A stretch of DNA of 63,997 nucleotides from Paraburkholderia caffeinitolerans (GCF_902859945.1 NZ_CADIKL010000046.1:1-63997), one strand, 5' to 3'; positions 44,725-53,210 are shown, counted from the first letter of the stretch. The notes: generated from the letters alone by a model not told the origin. Numbers and translations are program-made.

Positions 44725-45513
44725 TCAGCGAATATCGCTGCCGATCCACTTCTTGGAGATTTTTTCGTAGGTACCGTCGGCCTTCATGTCGTCGAGCGCC
44801 TTTTGCAACGCCACCTTGAACTCGGGATTGCCCTTGCGGACTGCGATGCCGATGCTGTCCGGTGCGGCTTGCGCACTGGTGATCGTGAGCATCCTGACCT
44901 TCTGGCCGGTTTCCTTCACCGCGACCATGACCGGCACGCTGTCCATGACGATGGCGTCGATACGGCCGCTCTGAAGCTCCATCAACATCTCGGGCAGGCC
45001 CTTGTAGGTGCGCACGGTCCAGCCGTCCTGGGCCTGCGCCCACTTGTCGTTGGTGTCGCCGAGAATCACGCCGACGGTCTTGCCCTTGAGTTGATCGATT
45101 TTCTGAACGGGAGAATTCGCGGAGACCACGGCAACGCGTTCGACGTGGTAGTACGGGCCCACGAAGTCCACGGCTTTTTCGCGCGCGGGAGTGATCGTCA
45201 TCGAGGCAACCACGATGTCGTATTTCTTCGCCAGCAGGCCGCCGATGATGCCGTCGAAAGGCGCCGTCACAATGACGGGCTTGAGCTTCAATCGGTTGGC
45301 GAGTTCCTCGCCGATCGAGGCGTCAAAGCCGACGATCTCGTTCTTGTCGTTGGCGAAGCTGAACGGCGGGTATTGGCCGCTCATCGCGATGCGAAGCTCG
45401 CCGGTGCTCTTCAGTGTCTGGAGTTCGTCGGCCACGGCGGCGGAGTGAACGGAAAACGACAGCGCGACAGCCGTCGTTGCCATCGAGATCAGGCGCTTGA
45501 GATTGAGAATCAT
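44725..45513 (-). CDS. Amino acid ABC transporter periplasmic binding protein (family 3)
   Basis: 262 residues with a signal peptide (MILNLKRLISMATTAVALSFSVHSAAVA). Family-3 features are LRIAMSGQYPPFSFANDKNEIVGFDASIGEELANRL, and DIVVASMTITPAREKAVDFVGPYY. The retained Arg in the TPAREK region is the usual alpha-carboxylate contact. The ligand is probably a polar or basic amino acid or amino alcohol handled by the kinase-PLP fusion next upstream; a candidate Lrp-family element lies in the 180-base space between them. Confidence 0.87.
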   Translation of the reverse strand: MILNLKRLISMATTAVALSFSVHSAAVADELQTLKSTGELRIAMSGQYPPFSFANDKNEIVGFDASIGEELANRLKLKPVIVTAPFDGIIGGLLAKKYDIVVASMTITPAREKAVDFVGPYYHVERVAVVSANSPVQKIDQLKGKTVGVILGDTNDKWAQAQDGWTVRTYKGLPEMLMELQSGRIDAIVMDSVPVMVAVKETGQKVRMLTITSAQAAPDSIGIAVRKGNPEFKVALQKALDDMKADGTYEKISKKWIGSDIR

Positions 45514-45630
45514 GGAAGTCGTCTCCTCCAGTATTGATTGTTTGTCTATGCCAAGCCTGTAAGTCGTGAAAATCTTGACATAGTTCTAGTGGGCGGACAC
45601 CCGGCAATGTGTCCGCAGATCGGAATTTGC

Positions 45631-45657
45631 GTCGGAACTGACCGGCATATTGCCGGT
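45631..45657. promoter_or_regulatory. Candidate Lrp-family operator, copy 1
   Basis: GTCGGAACTGACCGGCATAT (45631-45650) matches 16 of 20 bases of the element at 49006-49025 before the Lrp-family gene. It includes a perfect ACCGGCA-TAT-TGCCGGT dyad (45641-45657). It lies about 120 bases upstream of the amino acid binding-protein gene. Confidence 0.55.
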
Positions 45658-45694
45658 TCGGCTGCCGCCCGGCGGTAGCCACAGATCACCTTCG

Positions 45695-48600
45695 TTAGCG
45701 CAGCGCGGCTTCGATGCTGTCGCCGAGCACACTGAGCAAATGGTCCGCGTTGGCGCGGCTGAAGATCATCGACGGGCGCATTTTCAGCACGTTGTCGAAG
45801 GGGCCTTCCGTGCCCATCAGCACGCCGCGCTCGCGTGCGCCGTCGCAGATCTGCTTCGCGAGGGCCGTCGCGGGTTCGCGGGTCTTGCGGTCCAGCACCA
45901 GTTCGATGCCGAGGAACAGGCCTTGCCCGCGCACGTCGCCGATGACTTCGTAGCGCTGTTGCATGGCGCGGAAGCCATCGAGCAGGTAGTTCCCGACTTC
46001 GAGCGCGTTGCGCTGCAGACCGTCGCGTTCAATCACATCGAGCACGGCGAGACCCGCGGCGCACGACACCGGATTGCCCGCAAAGGTGTTGAAGTATTCC
46101 ATGCCATTGTTGAAGCTGTCAGCCACCTCGCGCGTGGTGACGAGCGCGGCCATCGGATGACCGTTGCCGATGGGCTTGCCCATGGTGACGATATCGGGCA
46201 CCACGCCTTGCATTTCGAAGGCCCACCAGTGGCTGCCGACACGGCCGAAGCCGACCTGCACTTCGTCGGCGACGCACAGGCCGCCGGCGGCGCGCACCAT
46301 CGCGTAGACCTCTTGCAGATAACCATCGGGCAAGAAAATCTGCCCCGCCACGCTGGGAATGGATTCGGCCAGAAACAGCGCGGGCTTGCGGCCCAGCTTT
46401 TTCATTGCGTCGATCTGTTCGGCGACGCTCTGCGCGAAACGCTTGCCATGCTCTTCGAGCGGCCAGTCCGCTGGCGCGCGGTAGCTGTCGGGAATATCGG
46501 CCTGGAATACGTGGTCAGGTTTGCCCTTGCCGCCCTTGCTTTTGTACTTGTACGGGCTCAGATCGATCAGCTCCTGGGTGTTGCCGTGATAGGCCCAGTC
46601 GAGCACCAGCGCATCGCGGTTGCCGGTATGGTTGCGCGCCATGCGCAGCATCAAGCTGTTCGCTTCGCTGCCCGAGCACGCGAACGAGGCCACCGAAAGC
46701 CCTGCGGGCAGCGTGGCGGTCAGGCGCTCCGCGTAAGTAACGATCGTGTCGTGCAGATAGCGCGTGTTGGTATTGAGGATCGCGGCTTGCCGCGTGATGG
46801 CCTCCACAACATCGGGATGCGCATGGCCGAGATGGCAGACATTGTTGAAGCAGTCGAGATAGGCGCGGCCGCGATGATCGATCAACCAGACGCCGTCGCC
46901 GCGCACGAACTTGATCGGCTCCGCATACGAAATCGATAGATTGGGCAGCAGCACGGCCTTGCGGCGCTCGACGAGTTCGGCGCGCGTGCGTCCCGTCTGT
47001 TTGAATGCCTCGGGCGGAATGCCGGCCAGCGCGGCAACATCGGGAAAGATATCGGCCCAGACATCGAGGTAGGCAGTCTCGCCCACGCCCAGCACTTCGG
47101 TGGCCGACAAGCTCACGTCCGTCGACACCTGGAAATGCAGATGCGGGGTCCAGCCGCCGTTCTCGTCGCTTCTGCCCATGTGGCCGACGAGATCGCCCGC
47201 GGCCAGCTTCTGGCCCGTCTTCAGGCGCGCGAGCGCTTCGTGTCCCATGTGCCCCCAGAGCGTGACGAAAGGCGGGCAGCCTTGCGGCTCGTGCAGGAGC
47301 GTGATCAGCCCGCCGTAGTCCTGCGGCTCGGGCGCGATCTGAACGCTGCGCACCGTGGCGTCGAGCGGCGTGTAGACCGCGGTGCCGGCCGGCATGAACA
47401 GATCGACACCCAGATGATGGACGCGATGCTGGCCGCTGATGAATCGCGATTCGAACGCCGCATTGCGGTAGACCGTGCGCTTTTCGCCCCACGGTCCCAC
47501 GCCTAGCTGAATATGATGGCGCTCGCAGAAGTCCTTCCACCACGCGGTGGATTGGTCGGGACGCTGCGCGGCCGAGTCGATCGTCATCTCGTGCGAGGCA
47601 TCGCCGTACGGAACGAGGGCCTTGGTCAAGGTGGCCGGATGCGGACGCACGATCGGGGCGAAGTGTCGGGTGTTGGCGGCAATCCAGCGGCGCGTGGCTC
47701 CCGCGCCTTCCACTGCGTCGAACCCGCAAGCCTTGCGCAGAATGGCCGTGGCGAAGCGCGGATTCATCGCGTCGAGCCGGTGCAGCAGCCGCCACGCGGG
47801 CGCCTCGCTGATCGCGAGATAGGGGTTGTCTTGCGTGCGGTCGTGGCGCGATGCCGAGAAGGTCACGCTGATCACGAGCCGCATGGCGATGAGATCGAAC
47901 AGAACATCGACCTCTTCCGGCAGAAGCGGATACTGCTCGTGAAACCCGGCCACCAGCGCGCCCGCTGCGCCGATCGGATCTTCGGTGTCGAGGATCGAGT
48001 AGGCGCATGCAATCGCCACGTCCGCAATCAGCACCGTATGCACGGCGTCGCCGAAGTCGATCAATCCGGCGATTTTGCTGTGATCGGCTTCGTCGACCAG
48101 CACGTTCCAGTCGTTGGCATCGTTATGGACGACCTGGGCGCGCAGGCGCGGCAGCTTTGGCGCTACGTGGTTTTCGAAGCGCGCGATAAAGCGTTCGAGC
48201 ATCGAGCGCTTCTCGTCATCGCGCACGAAGTGCAAACGCGTGCGTGCCCGGGCTGCGTGCCGGACGTCCCAATCCAGATTGCGCAACGCACCGGGATGGA
48301 TGAACCCCTGCAAGGCGCGATCGAGATCGCCCATCGCACGGCCGAGATTGCGCAACAGGTCGAAGCTGCGCTCGACCGTGGCCAGCGGCGTGCCCGGAAT
48401 CCATTTCGCGAGCCGCACGGCGTGCTCTTCGCCGGTCGAAGACATCGTCGACGCCAGCAGTTTGCCGGACAGGCTCGGCTTCAGGTACGGGACGAGCATG
48501 CTCGAACCGGCCTCGTTGAGGTGGTGCAGCAGCGCCGTCTGGAGTTCGCTCTCGACCTTCGGTTCGCTGGCGTTCACGACCTTCAGAATCCAGTCCGCGC

Positions 48601-48742
48601 CAGTTCCCGTTTTCAGACGGAAGTTCCGGTCCCGCTCGCCATCGAGCAAGGAAGCTGTTGCTGTCACGCCGAAAATTTCTTGGCTGAGCTTTTCGGCGTC
48701 GGCGACAGTGTAGTGAGGTGCGGGACGAGAGAGATCGGTCAT
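45695..48742 (-). CDS. Triple fusion: APH-type kinase, M23 peptidase domain, class III aminotransferase/phospholyase
   Basis: 1015 residues from the ATG at 48742 (GGAAGC upstream). Residues about 20-300 are an aminoglycoside-phosphotransferase-like kinase with H206-N-D208 in the catalytic loop and D229-F-G. Residues about 425-550 form an M23 fold with all zinc ligands: H443 and D447 (HLGVD) and H534-L-H536. Residues about 600-1015 are a class III PLP enzyme with D826 (VADEVQ) and the PLP lysine K856 (TMGKPIGNG). In humans the kinase (hydroxylysine kinase) and PLP enzyme (phospholyases AGXT2L1/2) act in sequence on amino alcohols: phosphorylation, then elimination of phosphate and ammonia. The same two steps are likely here. 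No signal peptide, so the peptidase domain is presumably cytoplasmic; its job is unclear. Neighbours are an amino acid importer and an Lrp-type regulator. Confidence 0.85.
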   Translation of the reverse strand: MTDLSRPAPHYTVADAEKLSQEIFGVTATASLLDGERDRNFRLKTGTGADWILKVVNASEPKVESELQTALLHHLNEAGSSMLVPYLKPSLSGKLLASTMSSTGEEHAVRLAKWIPGTPLATVERSFDLLRNLGRAMGDLDRALQGFIHPGALRNLDWDVRHAARARTRLHFVRDDEKRSMLERFIARFENHVAPKLPRLRAQVVHNDANDWNVLVDEADHSKIAGLIDFGDAVHTVLIADVAIACAYSILDTEDPIGAAGALVAGFHEQYPLLPEEVDVLFDLIAMRLVISVTFSASRHDRTQDNPYLAISEAPAWRLLHRLDAMNPRFATAILRKACGFDAVEGAGATRRWIAANTRHFAPIVRPHPATLTKALVPYGDASHEMTIDSAAQRPDQSTAWWKDFCERHHIQLGVGPWGEKRTVYRNAAFESRFISGQHRVHHLGVDLFMPAGTAVYTPLDATVRSVQIAPEPQDYGGLITLLHEPQGCPPFVTLWGHMGHEALARLKTGQKLAAGDLVGHMGRSDENGGWTPHLHFQVSTDVSLSATEVLGVGETAYLDVWADIFPDVAALAGIPPEAFKQTGRTRAELVERRKAVLLPNLSISYAEPIKFVRGDGVWLIDHRGRAYLDCFNNVCHLGHAHPDVVEAITRQAAILNTNTRYLHDTIVTYAERLTATLPAGLSVASFACSGSEANSLMLRMARNHTGNRDALVLDWAYHGNTQELIDLSPYKYKSKGGKGKPDHVFQADIPDSYRAPADWPLEEHGKRFAQSVAEQIDAMKKLGRKPALFLAESIPSVAGQIFLPDGYLQEVYAMVRAAGGLCVADEVQVGFGRVGSHWWAFEMQGVVPDIVTMGKPIGNGHPMAALVTTREVADSFNNGMEYFNTFAGNPVSCAAGLAVLDVIERDGLQRNALEVGNYLLDGFRAMQQRYEVIGDVRGQGLFLGIELVLDRKTREPATALAKQICDGARERGVLMGTEGPFDNVLKMRPSMIFSRANADHLLSVLGDSIEAALR

Positions 48743-49050
48743 ATCGTGCTTCCAGCGTGGATTGGCAAAAGGCGCGTTTAGAACGGTGATAATCAGGAAT
48801 CCGTATTTAAAGTCATGCGCAGACTCGGAAGTCGTGGGAAGACGCCCGGGCAAAGCGGACCGGTCGGCGAGTCAGGCCGAGGCCAACGGCTTGCCGGGAA
48901 GCGCCCCGGCCGGGCCGGCGCTATGTTGAACGCGCATCCTGACCGTATGTTGGCATGCGATGGGTTTTACGACATCATGTATGTTGCCGGAATGCCCGGC
49001 AGAATGTCGGAATGAACCGGCATGTATTCGGTGGACAGGAAAGGTGCCTG
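48743..49050. promoter_or_regulatory. Divergent intergenic region with repeated GGCA-type dyads
   Basis: 308 bases between the fusion gene and the Lrp-family gene. TGCCGG at 48985-48990 and CCGGCA at 48996-49001 form a dyad, followed by the shared element at 49006-49025. CCCGGCA-ATGTC-like sequence occurs here and also near 45599-45613, so the whole arrangement is repeated in the other intergenic region. No gene is supported. Confidence 0.5.
49006..49025. promoter_or_regulatory. Candidate Lrp-family operator, copy 2
   Basis: GTCGGAATGAACCGGCATGT matches the element at 45631-45650 in 16 of 20 positions. It lies 26 bases before the Lrp-family start, a usual place for autoregulation, and about 265 bases from the fusion-gene start. 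Confidence 0.55.
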
Positions 49051-49491
49051 ATGCGTGAGCTTGATGCAACTGATCGTGAGATTCTGACTGTCCTCTCCAA
49101 GGACGCCCGCATTGCATTGAAGGCATTGGCGGCCCGCATCGGGCTGTCGCGCAGCGCCACGAGCGAGCGCGTCGCCAATCTCGAGAGGAGCGGTGTGATA
49201 CGGGGCTATCGCGCGGACATCGGCGAGATCAACCCCAATGTGATTCGCGCGATTCTGATGGTGAGCCTCAAGCGGACCCCGGCGAATCAACTGCTCGACA
49301 TGCTGGCGGAGCAGCCGGAAGTCAGGCGCGTGTCGTCGGTCAGTGGCGAACTGGATCTGATCGTGGAGATCGAGGCGGGCAATATCGACGGCCTCAATCG
49401 TGTCCGTGACTGGGTCGCGAACTATGAGACGGTTGATGACCTGACGACGTCGATTGTCTTGCGGCGCGATATCGACCGGGAAATGCGCTGA
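49051..49491 (+). CDS. Lrp/AsnC-family transcriptional regulator
   Basis: 146 residues from the ATG at 49051; AGGAAAGG lies upstream. N-terminal helix-turn-helix (LDATDREILTVLSKDARIALKALAARIGLSRSATSERVANLERSGVI) and a C-terminal RAM ligand domain (VRRVSSVSGELDLIVEIEAGNIDGL). These regulators sense amino acids and often control a neighbouring divergent operon. It is divergent from the kinase-M23-PLP fusion. A good terminator follows. Confidence 0.9.
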   Translation: MRELDATDREILTVLSKDARIALKALAARIGLSRSATSERVANLERSGVIRGYRADIGEINPNVIRAILMVSLKRTPANQLLDMLAEQPEVRRVSSVSGELDLIVEIEAGNIDGLNRVRDWVANYETVDDLTTSIVLRRDIDREMR

Positions 49492-49541
49492 TTCTTGTGG
49501 TCGTTTTTGATTGCGCGCGCATGCCGGGTGGTGGGGGAACG

Positions 49542-49570
49542 GGCCGGTCAGGCAGACTGACCGGCCTTTT
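49542..49570 (+). terminator. Intrinsic terminator after the Lrp-family gene
   Basis: GGCCGGTCA (49542-49550) and TGACCGGCC (49558-49566) form a perfect 9-bp stem with a seven-base loop, followed by TTTT. It also ends near the stop of the convergent wrbA gene. Confidence 0.85.
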
Positions 49571-49579
49571 GCATTCCGG

Positions 49580-50179
49580 TTAGCCGAACAGCTTGTTTGC
49601 CGTTTTGGCGATCAACTCGCCTTGATGCCGCGCCCCGGCAAGCTCGATTTCAGTCGGCTGGCGCTGGCCTTGTCCGCCGGCAATGGTCGTCGCGCCATAG
49701 GGTGCGCCGCCGACAATCTCATCCAACGTCATCTGCCCCTGGTGGCTGTACGGCAGGCCCACGATCGTCATGCCGAAGTGCAGCAGGTTGGTGATGACCG
49801 AAAACAGCGTGGTTTCCTGCCCGCCGTGCTGGGAGGCCGTCGACGTGAACGCGCCGCCCACCTTGCCATTGAGCGCGCCGCTCATCCACAGGCCGCCCGC
49901 CTGATCGAGGAACGCCGCCATTTGCGAAGAGATGCGGCCGAAACGCGTGGGCGTGCCCACGACGATCGCATCGTAGTTGGCGAGTTCGGCGACGGTCGCC
50001 ACCGGCGCCTGCTGATCGAGCTTGAAATACGCGCCCTTGGCGATTTCTTCGGGCACGGTTTCCGGCACGCGCTTGATGTCGACCGTTGCGCCGGCCGAGC
50101 GCGCGCCTTCGGCTATGGCGCCGGCGAGCGTTTCGATGTGCCCATACGATGAGTAATACAGCACCAGGACTTTGGACAT
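49580..50179 (-). CDS. wrbA: NAD(P)H:quinone oxidoreductase, WrbA type
   Basis: 199 residues from the ATG at 50179, with AAAAGGAG just upstream. Flavodoxin-like fold with the FMN phosphate loop YYSSYGHIETLAGAI and further FMN contacts PTRFGRISSQMAAFLDQ and TASQHGGQETTLFS. WrbA reduces quinones by two electrons, avoiding semiquinone radicals. It ends the pirin-DoxX-NTF2-WrbA gene row on the minus strand. Confidence 0.92.
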   Translation of the reverse strand: MSKVLVLYYSSYGHIETLAGAIAEGARSAGATVDIKRVPETVPEEIAKGAYFKLDQQAPVATVAELANYDAIVVGTPTRFGRISSQMAAFLDQAGGLWMSGALNGKVGGAFTSTASQHGGQETTLFSVITNLLHFGMTIVGLPYSHQGQMTLDEIVGGAPYGATTIAGGQGQRQPTEIELAGARHQGELIAKTANKLFG

Positions 50180-50244
50180 TTGCCACTCCTTTTGCATGGT
50201 TGCGGCGAAACCGCGGTGGGAAAGCGAGGGAAGCAGTAATGCTG

Positions 50245-50610
50245 CTACGTCGGCGTTGAATCCAGAAAGACGTAGAGTGCCTCAATTTTGCCGTCGCGGA
50301 CCGTGACGACGTCCACGCCCGTGTACTCGGGCGCCCCGCCGCGCGGACCGGAGCCCCAGGCGAGGCGGCCTGCGCTCGCGAGCGCCTGGGCCTTGCTGTG
50401 CGGCGTGTAGGCAAAATGCGGGTGGGTGGCGCGAAGTTCGCCGGCGAACTGGTCGAGCGCATCATGTCCGACGAACGAGCCCGCCGGCGTGTGGATCACA
50501 CAGTCTTCGGTATAGAGCGCCTCGATGGCCGCGCGGCGACGTTTAGCGTCACCCTCGCCAAAGACTTCCTGAAGATTGCGATAAAGCAGTTCATGAATGC
50601 GTTCGCTCAT
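50245..50610 (-). CDS. SnoaL-like / NTF2-family small protein
   Basis: 121 residues. The cone-shaped alpha+beta fold of the NTF2/SnoaL group is suggested by the N-terminal helix (IHELLYRNLQEVFGEGDAKRRRAAIEALYTEDCVIHTPAGSFVGHDAL) and the C-terminal strands (YTGVDVVTVRDGKIEALYVFLDS). Members are small isomerases, cyclases or ligand-binding proteins; the exact role is unknown. It lies between doxX and wrbA in the redox row. Confidence 0.82.
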   Translation of the reverse strand: MSERIHELLYRNLQEVFGEGDAKRRRAAIEALYTEDCVIHTPAGSFVGHDALDQFAGELRATHPHFAYTPHSKAQALASAGRLAWGSGPRGGAPEYTGVDVVTVRDGKIEALYVFLDSTPT

Positions 50611-50685
50611 GACGTTTCCTTTACGGTTTCCATCGATCGAAGCAGCCGGCGGGCCGGGACACGGTCAACCGGCCCGCGCGGCTTC

Positions 50686-51108
50686 TCAACTGGCTCGAAG
50701 CGTTGCCGTGCGCGGGGCCGGGCGTGCGAGCCGCGCGTCCAGACTGAATGCGCCCGCGCCGAAGTAGACGATCTGCAGCAAGCCGCCCGCCATCATCACG
50801 TTCTTCAGGAAGTGAATCATCTGGTTCTGGTCGGCGAAGTGGTGGTGGAAGGCGAGGGCAGTTGCCAGCGAGAACAGCGCCATCACCAGCGCCACGCCGC
50901 GCGCGCGATAACCCGAGATCAGCAGCAGTCCGCCACCCACTTCAACGATCACGGCGATGAGATACGCAAGCGGTGGAACCGGCAGCCCGACCGCCGCGAT
51001 ATAGCCGACGGTGGCGGAGTACGCAGCGAGTTTGCCGAGCCCGCTCATCAGGAACGGCGCGCCGATCAAAACACGCCCCAGCAAGGGAAGAAACTTATAG
51101 CTATCCAT
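50686..51108 (-). CDS. DoxX-family membrane protein
   Basis: 140 residues from the ATG at 51108 (TTTGGAGAG upstream). Four hydrophobic helices, beginning LLGRVLIGAPFLMSGLGKLAAY, the usual DoxX start. DoxX-like proteins are linked to quinone-dependent thiosulfate oxidation or to oxidative-stress protection at the inner membrane. It lies 51 bases after the pirin gene and 75 before the NTF2-like gene. Confidence 0.88.
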   Translation of the reverse strand: MDSYKFLPLLGRVLIGAPFLMSGLGKLAAYSATVGYIAAVGLPVPPLAYLIAVIVEVGGGLLLISGYRARGVALVMALFSLATALAFHHHFADQNQMIHFLKNVMMAGGLLQIVYFGAGAFSLDARLARPAPRTATLRAS

Positions 51109-51159
51109 GACACTCTCCAAAAATTTAAACCACCTGGTGAGCAATGAAGAAAGGAAATC

Positions 51160-51873
51160 TCAGCGGGTGGCCACCATCACCAACTCAGAATCTTCGATAA
51201 CGGTTATGTCGAGCGCTGCCGTGTTCGCGATCGCGACGCCGTCCAGCGCGTTCATGCTTTCGCCGTTCACCTCGATGCGTCCCGATGCAACGACGAGATA
51301 GGCCTGATGCGCGGCGGGCAACACATGCCGCACGCGCTCGCCCGCTTTCAGCGTCGCGCCAAAGAGACGTGCGTCCGCACGGATCGGCAGTGCGCCTTCA
51401 TCGTTGGGAAAGCCGCTCGCGAGCACGGCGAAACGGCCCGATCGATCGTGTTTCGGAAACGACCTGGTGTCCCACGCGGGTTGGCCGCCGGCTTTGCGCG
51501 GCTGCAGCCAAATCTGATAGAGCTTGAGCGGCCGGTCGCCCTGATTGACTTCAGAGTGGCGGATGCCGGTGCCCGCGCTCATGACCTGGACGTCGCCTGC
51601 GCGAATCGTCCCTTCCGAGCCGAGCGTGTCCCGATGACCGAGCACGCCCTGGCGCACATAGGTCACGATTTCCACGTCGCGGTGCCCATGCTCCGGAAAA
51701 CCGCCGCCGACCGCAATTTCGTCGTCGTTCCAGACGATCAGCGGGCCGAGCGCGCGATGTGCGGCGTTGCCATCCGGACTCACCGGTAGGCCGGCCCCGG
51801 CGAAATGGTATTTCGCGCGCAGCCAGCCGTAGTCGGCTGCGTCCAGCGATGCCCAGCGTCGATGTTCAAGCAT
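51160..51873 (-). CDS. Pirin-family bicupin protein (YhhW-like quercetinase type)
   Basis: 237 residues from the ATG at 51873. The N-terminal cupin keeps the metal ligands FPEHGHRDVEIVTYV, with His residues, and VQVMSAGTGIRHSEVN with His and Glu nearby. The C-terminal cupin is degenerate. Relatives degrade quercetin or regulate redox enzymes. It is the first gene of a row that continues with DoxX, an NTF2-like protein and WrbA, and is divergent from a LysR regulator. Confidence 0.9.
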   Translation of the reverse strand: MLEHRRWASLDAADYGWLRAKYHFAGAGLPVSPDGNAAHRALGPLIVWNDDEIAVGGGFPEHGHRDVEIVTYVRQGVLGHRDTLGSEGTIRAGDVQVMSAGTGIRHSEVNQGDRPLKLYQIWLQPRKAGGQPAWDTRSFPKHDRSGRFAVLASGFPNDEGALPIRADARLFGATLKAGERVRHVLPAAHQAYLVVASGRIEVNGESMNALDGVAIANTAALDITVIEDSELVMVATR

Positions 51874-51959
51874 GGCGGCTTCCTTGTTCGTGCGCCTCAG
51901 ATGAGGCTTGCGATGGAGGAATGCTATACGCGCAAAGATCGCGTGCATATGTCCGCTTT

Positions 51960-51976
51960 AGCAAGCTATCATTGCT
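51960..51976. promoter_or_regulatory. Candidate LysR operator between pirin and LysR genes
   Basis: AGCAA (51960-51964) and TTGCT (51972-51976) form a dyad with seven bases between; another AGCAA follows at 51982. It sits 30 bases before the LysR start, in the divergent promoter region. Confidence 0.4.
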
Positions 51977-52006
51977 CTTGAAGCAACGAATTGGCGAGGA
52001 GTGGGG

Positions 52007-52924
52007 ATGCCGACGAGCCAGATCACCGACCTCAACGACCTTCGGCTATTCGTGCTGGTGGTCGAGCATGGAAGCTTCACGGCTGCCGCGCGCAGTCTCG
52101 GGGTGCAGACCTCGAAGCTCAGCCGGCGCATTCGCGCACTCGAAGAGGAACTGGGTATTCGTCTGCTCAATCGCACGAGCCGCAGCCTGTCGCTCACGGA
52201 GACGGGGCGGCAGTTTCATCAGCATTGCGTGGCGATGGTGGCGGAGTCGAAGGCCGCAAAGGACATCGTCGAGCAGACCCGGACGCAGCCTCAAGGCACG
52301 GTGCGCATCAGTTGCCCGGTGGCGTTGCTGGACTCGGGCATTGCGGCAATGCTCTCGCGCTACATCGAAGACAACCCGCAGGTCCAGGTGCTGCTCGACG
52401 CAACCAACCGGCGCGTGGACGTGGTCGAGGAAGGACTGGACTTCGCGATTCGGGTCCGGCCGGCGCCGCTGGAAAACACGGACCTCGCGGTCCGGCAACT
52501 GGGTTTGTCGGCTCATATTCTGGTTGCCGCGCCTGAATTGGCGGCGCGCTATCCGGCGCCCGAGTCGATCGAAGCGCTGAAGACCTGGCCGACGCTCTCG
52601 ATGGCGAACAGCAGCGAGAAGTACGTCTGGAACTTGGTGGATGCCGGAGGGCGGGCGATTGCGTGGGCGCATCGTCCACGGCTGGCGACGGACGATCTAG
52701 CTACGCTGCGGGTCGCGGCGAGAAATGGCGTGGGCGTGGCGATGCTGCCGCGCGAGCAGGTGACCGGCGACATTCAGGCTCGACGTCTGTTGCATCTGTT
52801 GCCCGAGCTTTCGACGACACCGGGGCTCGTGCACGCCATCTTCCCCACGCGGCGAGGCATGGTGCCCGCCGTTCGTCACTTGCTGGATGCGCTGGTGGCG
52901 GGATTCGAGGCGTTGGGCGCGTAG
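52007..52924 (+). CDS. LysR-family transcriptional regulator
   Basis: 305 residues from the ATG at 52007, which has GAGGAG six bases upstream; a GTG at 52001 is possible. N-terminal helix-turn-helix (LNDLRLFVLVVEHGSFTAAARSLGVQTSKLSRRIRALEEELG) and a ligand-binding domain of the CrgA/DsdC-like branch (GTVRISCPVALLDSGIAAML, GLDFAIRVRPAPLENTDLAVRQLG). It is divergent from the pirin-DoxX-NTF2-WrbA row and is likely its regulator, perhaps responding to quinones or other electrophiles. Confidence 0.88.
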   Translation: MPTSQITDLNDLRLFVLVVEHGSFTAAARSLGVQTSKLSRRIRALEEELGIRLLNRTSRSLSLTETGRQFHQHCVAMVAESKAAKDIVEQTRTQPQGTVRISCPVALLDSGIAAMLSRYIEDNPQVQVLLDATNRRVDVVEEGLDFAIRVRPAPLENTDLAVRQLGLSAHILVAAPELAARYPAPESIEALKTWPTLSMANSSEKYVWNLVDAGGRAIAWAHRPRLATDDLATLRVAARNGVGVAMLPREQVTGDIQARRLLHLLPELSTTPGLVHAIFPTRRGMVPAVRHLLDALVAGFEALGA

Positions 52925-53121
52925 TTTGGCCGCCGGCGTAACCGCGTGGACCCGTGTTGGCGTGCATCGGATTATCTGCGATCCGAAGCTATATAAATCG
53001 GAATCCTGAATAATAAAAGCCGACTGTAATTGACTGTCGACGGGAGCGTTCCCAGCCCTGCAGACCTCTATTCGCCTTCAATGTAAATCAATCGAAAGCA
53101 GAGGAAATAACCCGTTATGCG

Positions 53122-53152
53122 ATTGCAGTGTTGCTGAAAGCAACGCTGCAAT
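53122..53152. other. Strong 14-bp hairpin upstream of choX
   Basis: ATTGCAGTGTTGCT (53122-53135) and AGCAACGCTGCAAT (53139-53152) pair over 14 bases, with one G-T wobble and a GAA loop. It lies 45 bases before the BetI-like operator. It could end a transcript from the LysR gene or be part of a leader or small RNA; no T tract follows. Confidence 0.5.
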
Positions 53153-53196
53153 TTCGCTCATGCATTTCGGGTCAACCCCGACTCCGCCGTATTTCG

Positions 53197-53210
53197 ATTG
53201 ATCGTTCAAT
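53197..53210. promoter_or_regulatory. BetI-like operator upstream of choX
   Basis: ATTGATCGTTCAAT, flanked by G and C to give GATTGA-TCGT-TCAATC. It is the exact reverse complement of the 14-bp core at 60817-60830 in front of betI. The distance to choX is about 290 bases. Confidence 0.65.

Noticed and set aside
45650..46939. 429-codon plus-strand frame opposite the PLP domain of the fusion gene
   Set aside because: The fusion gene has conserved active-site residues; the opposite frame has none.
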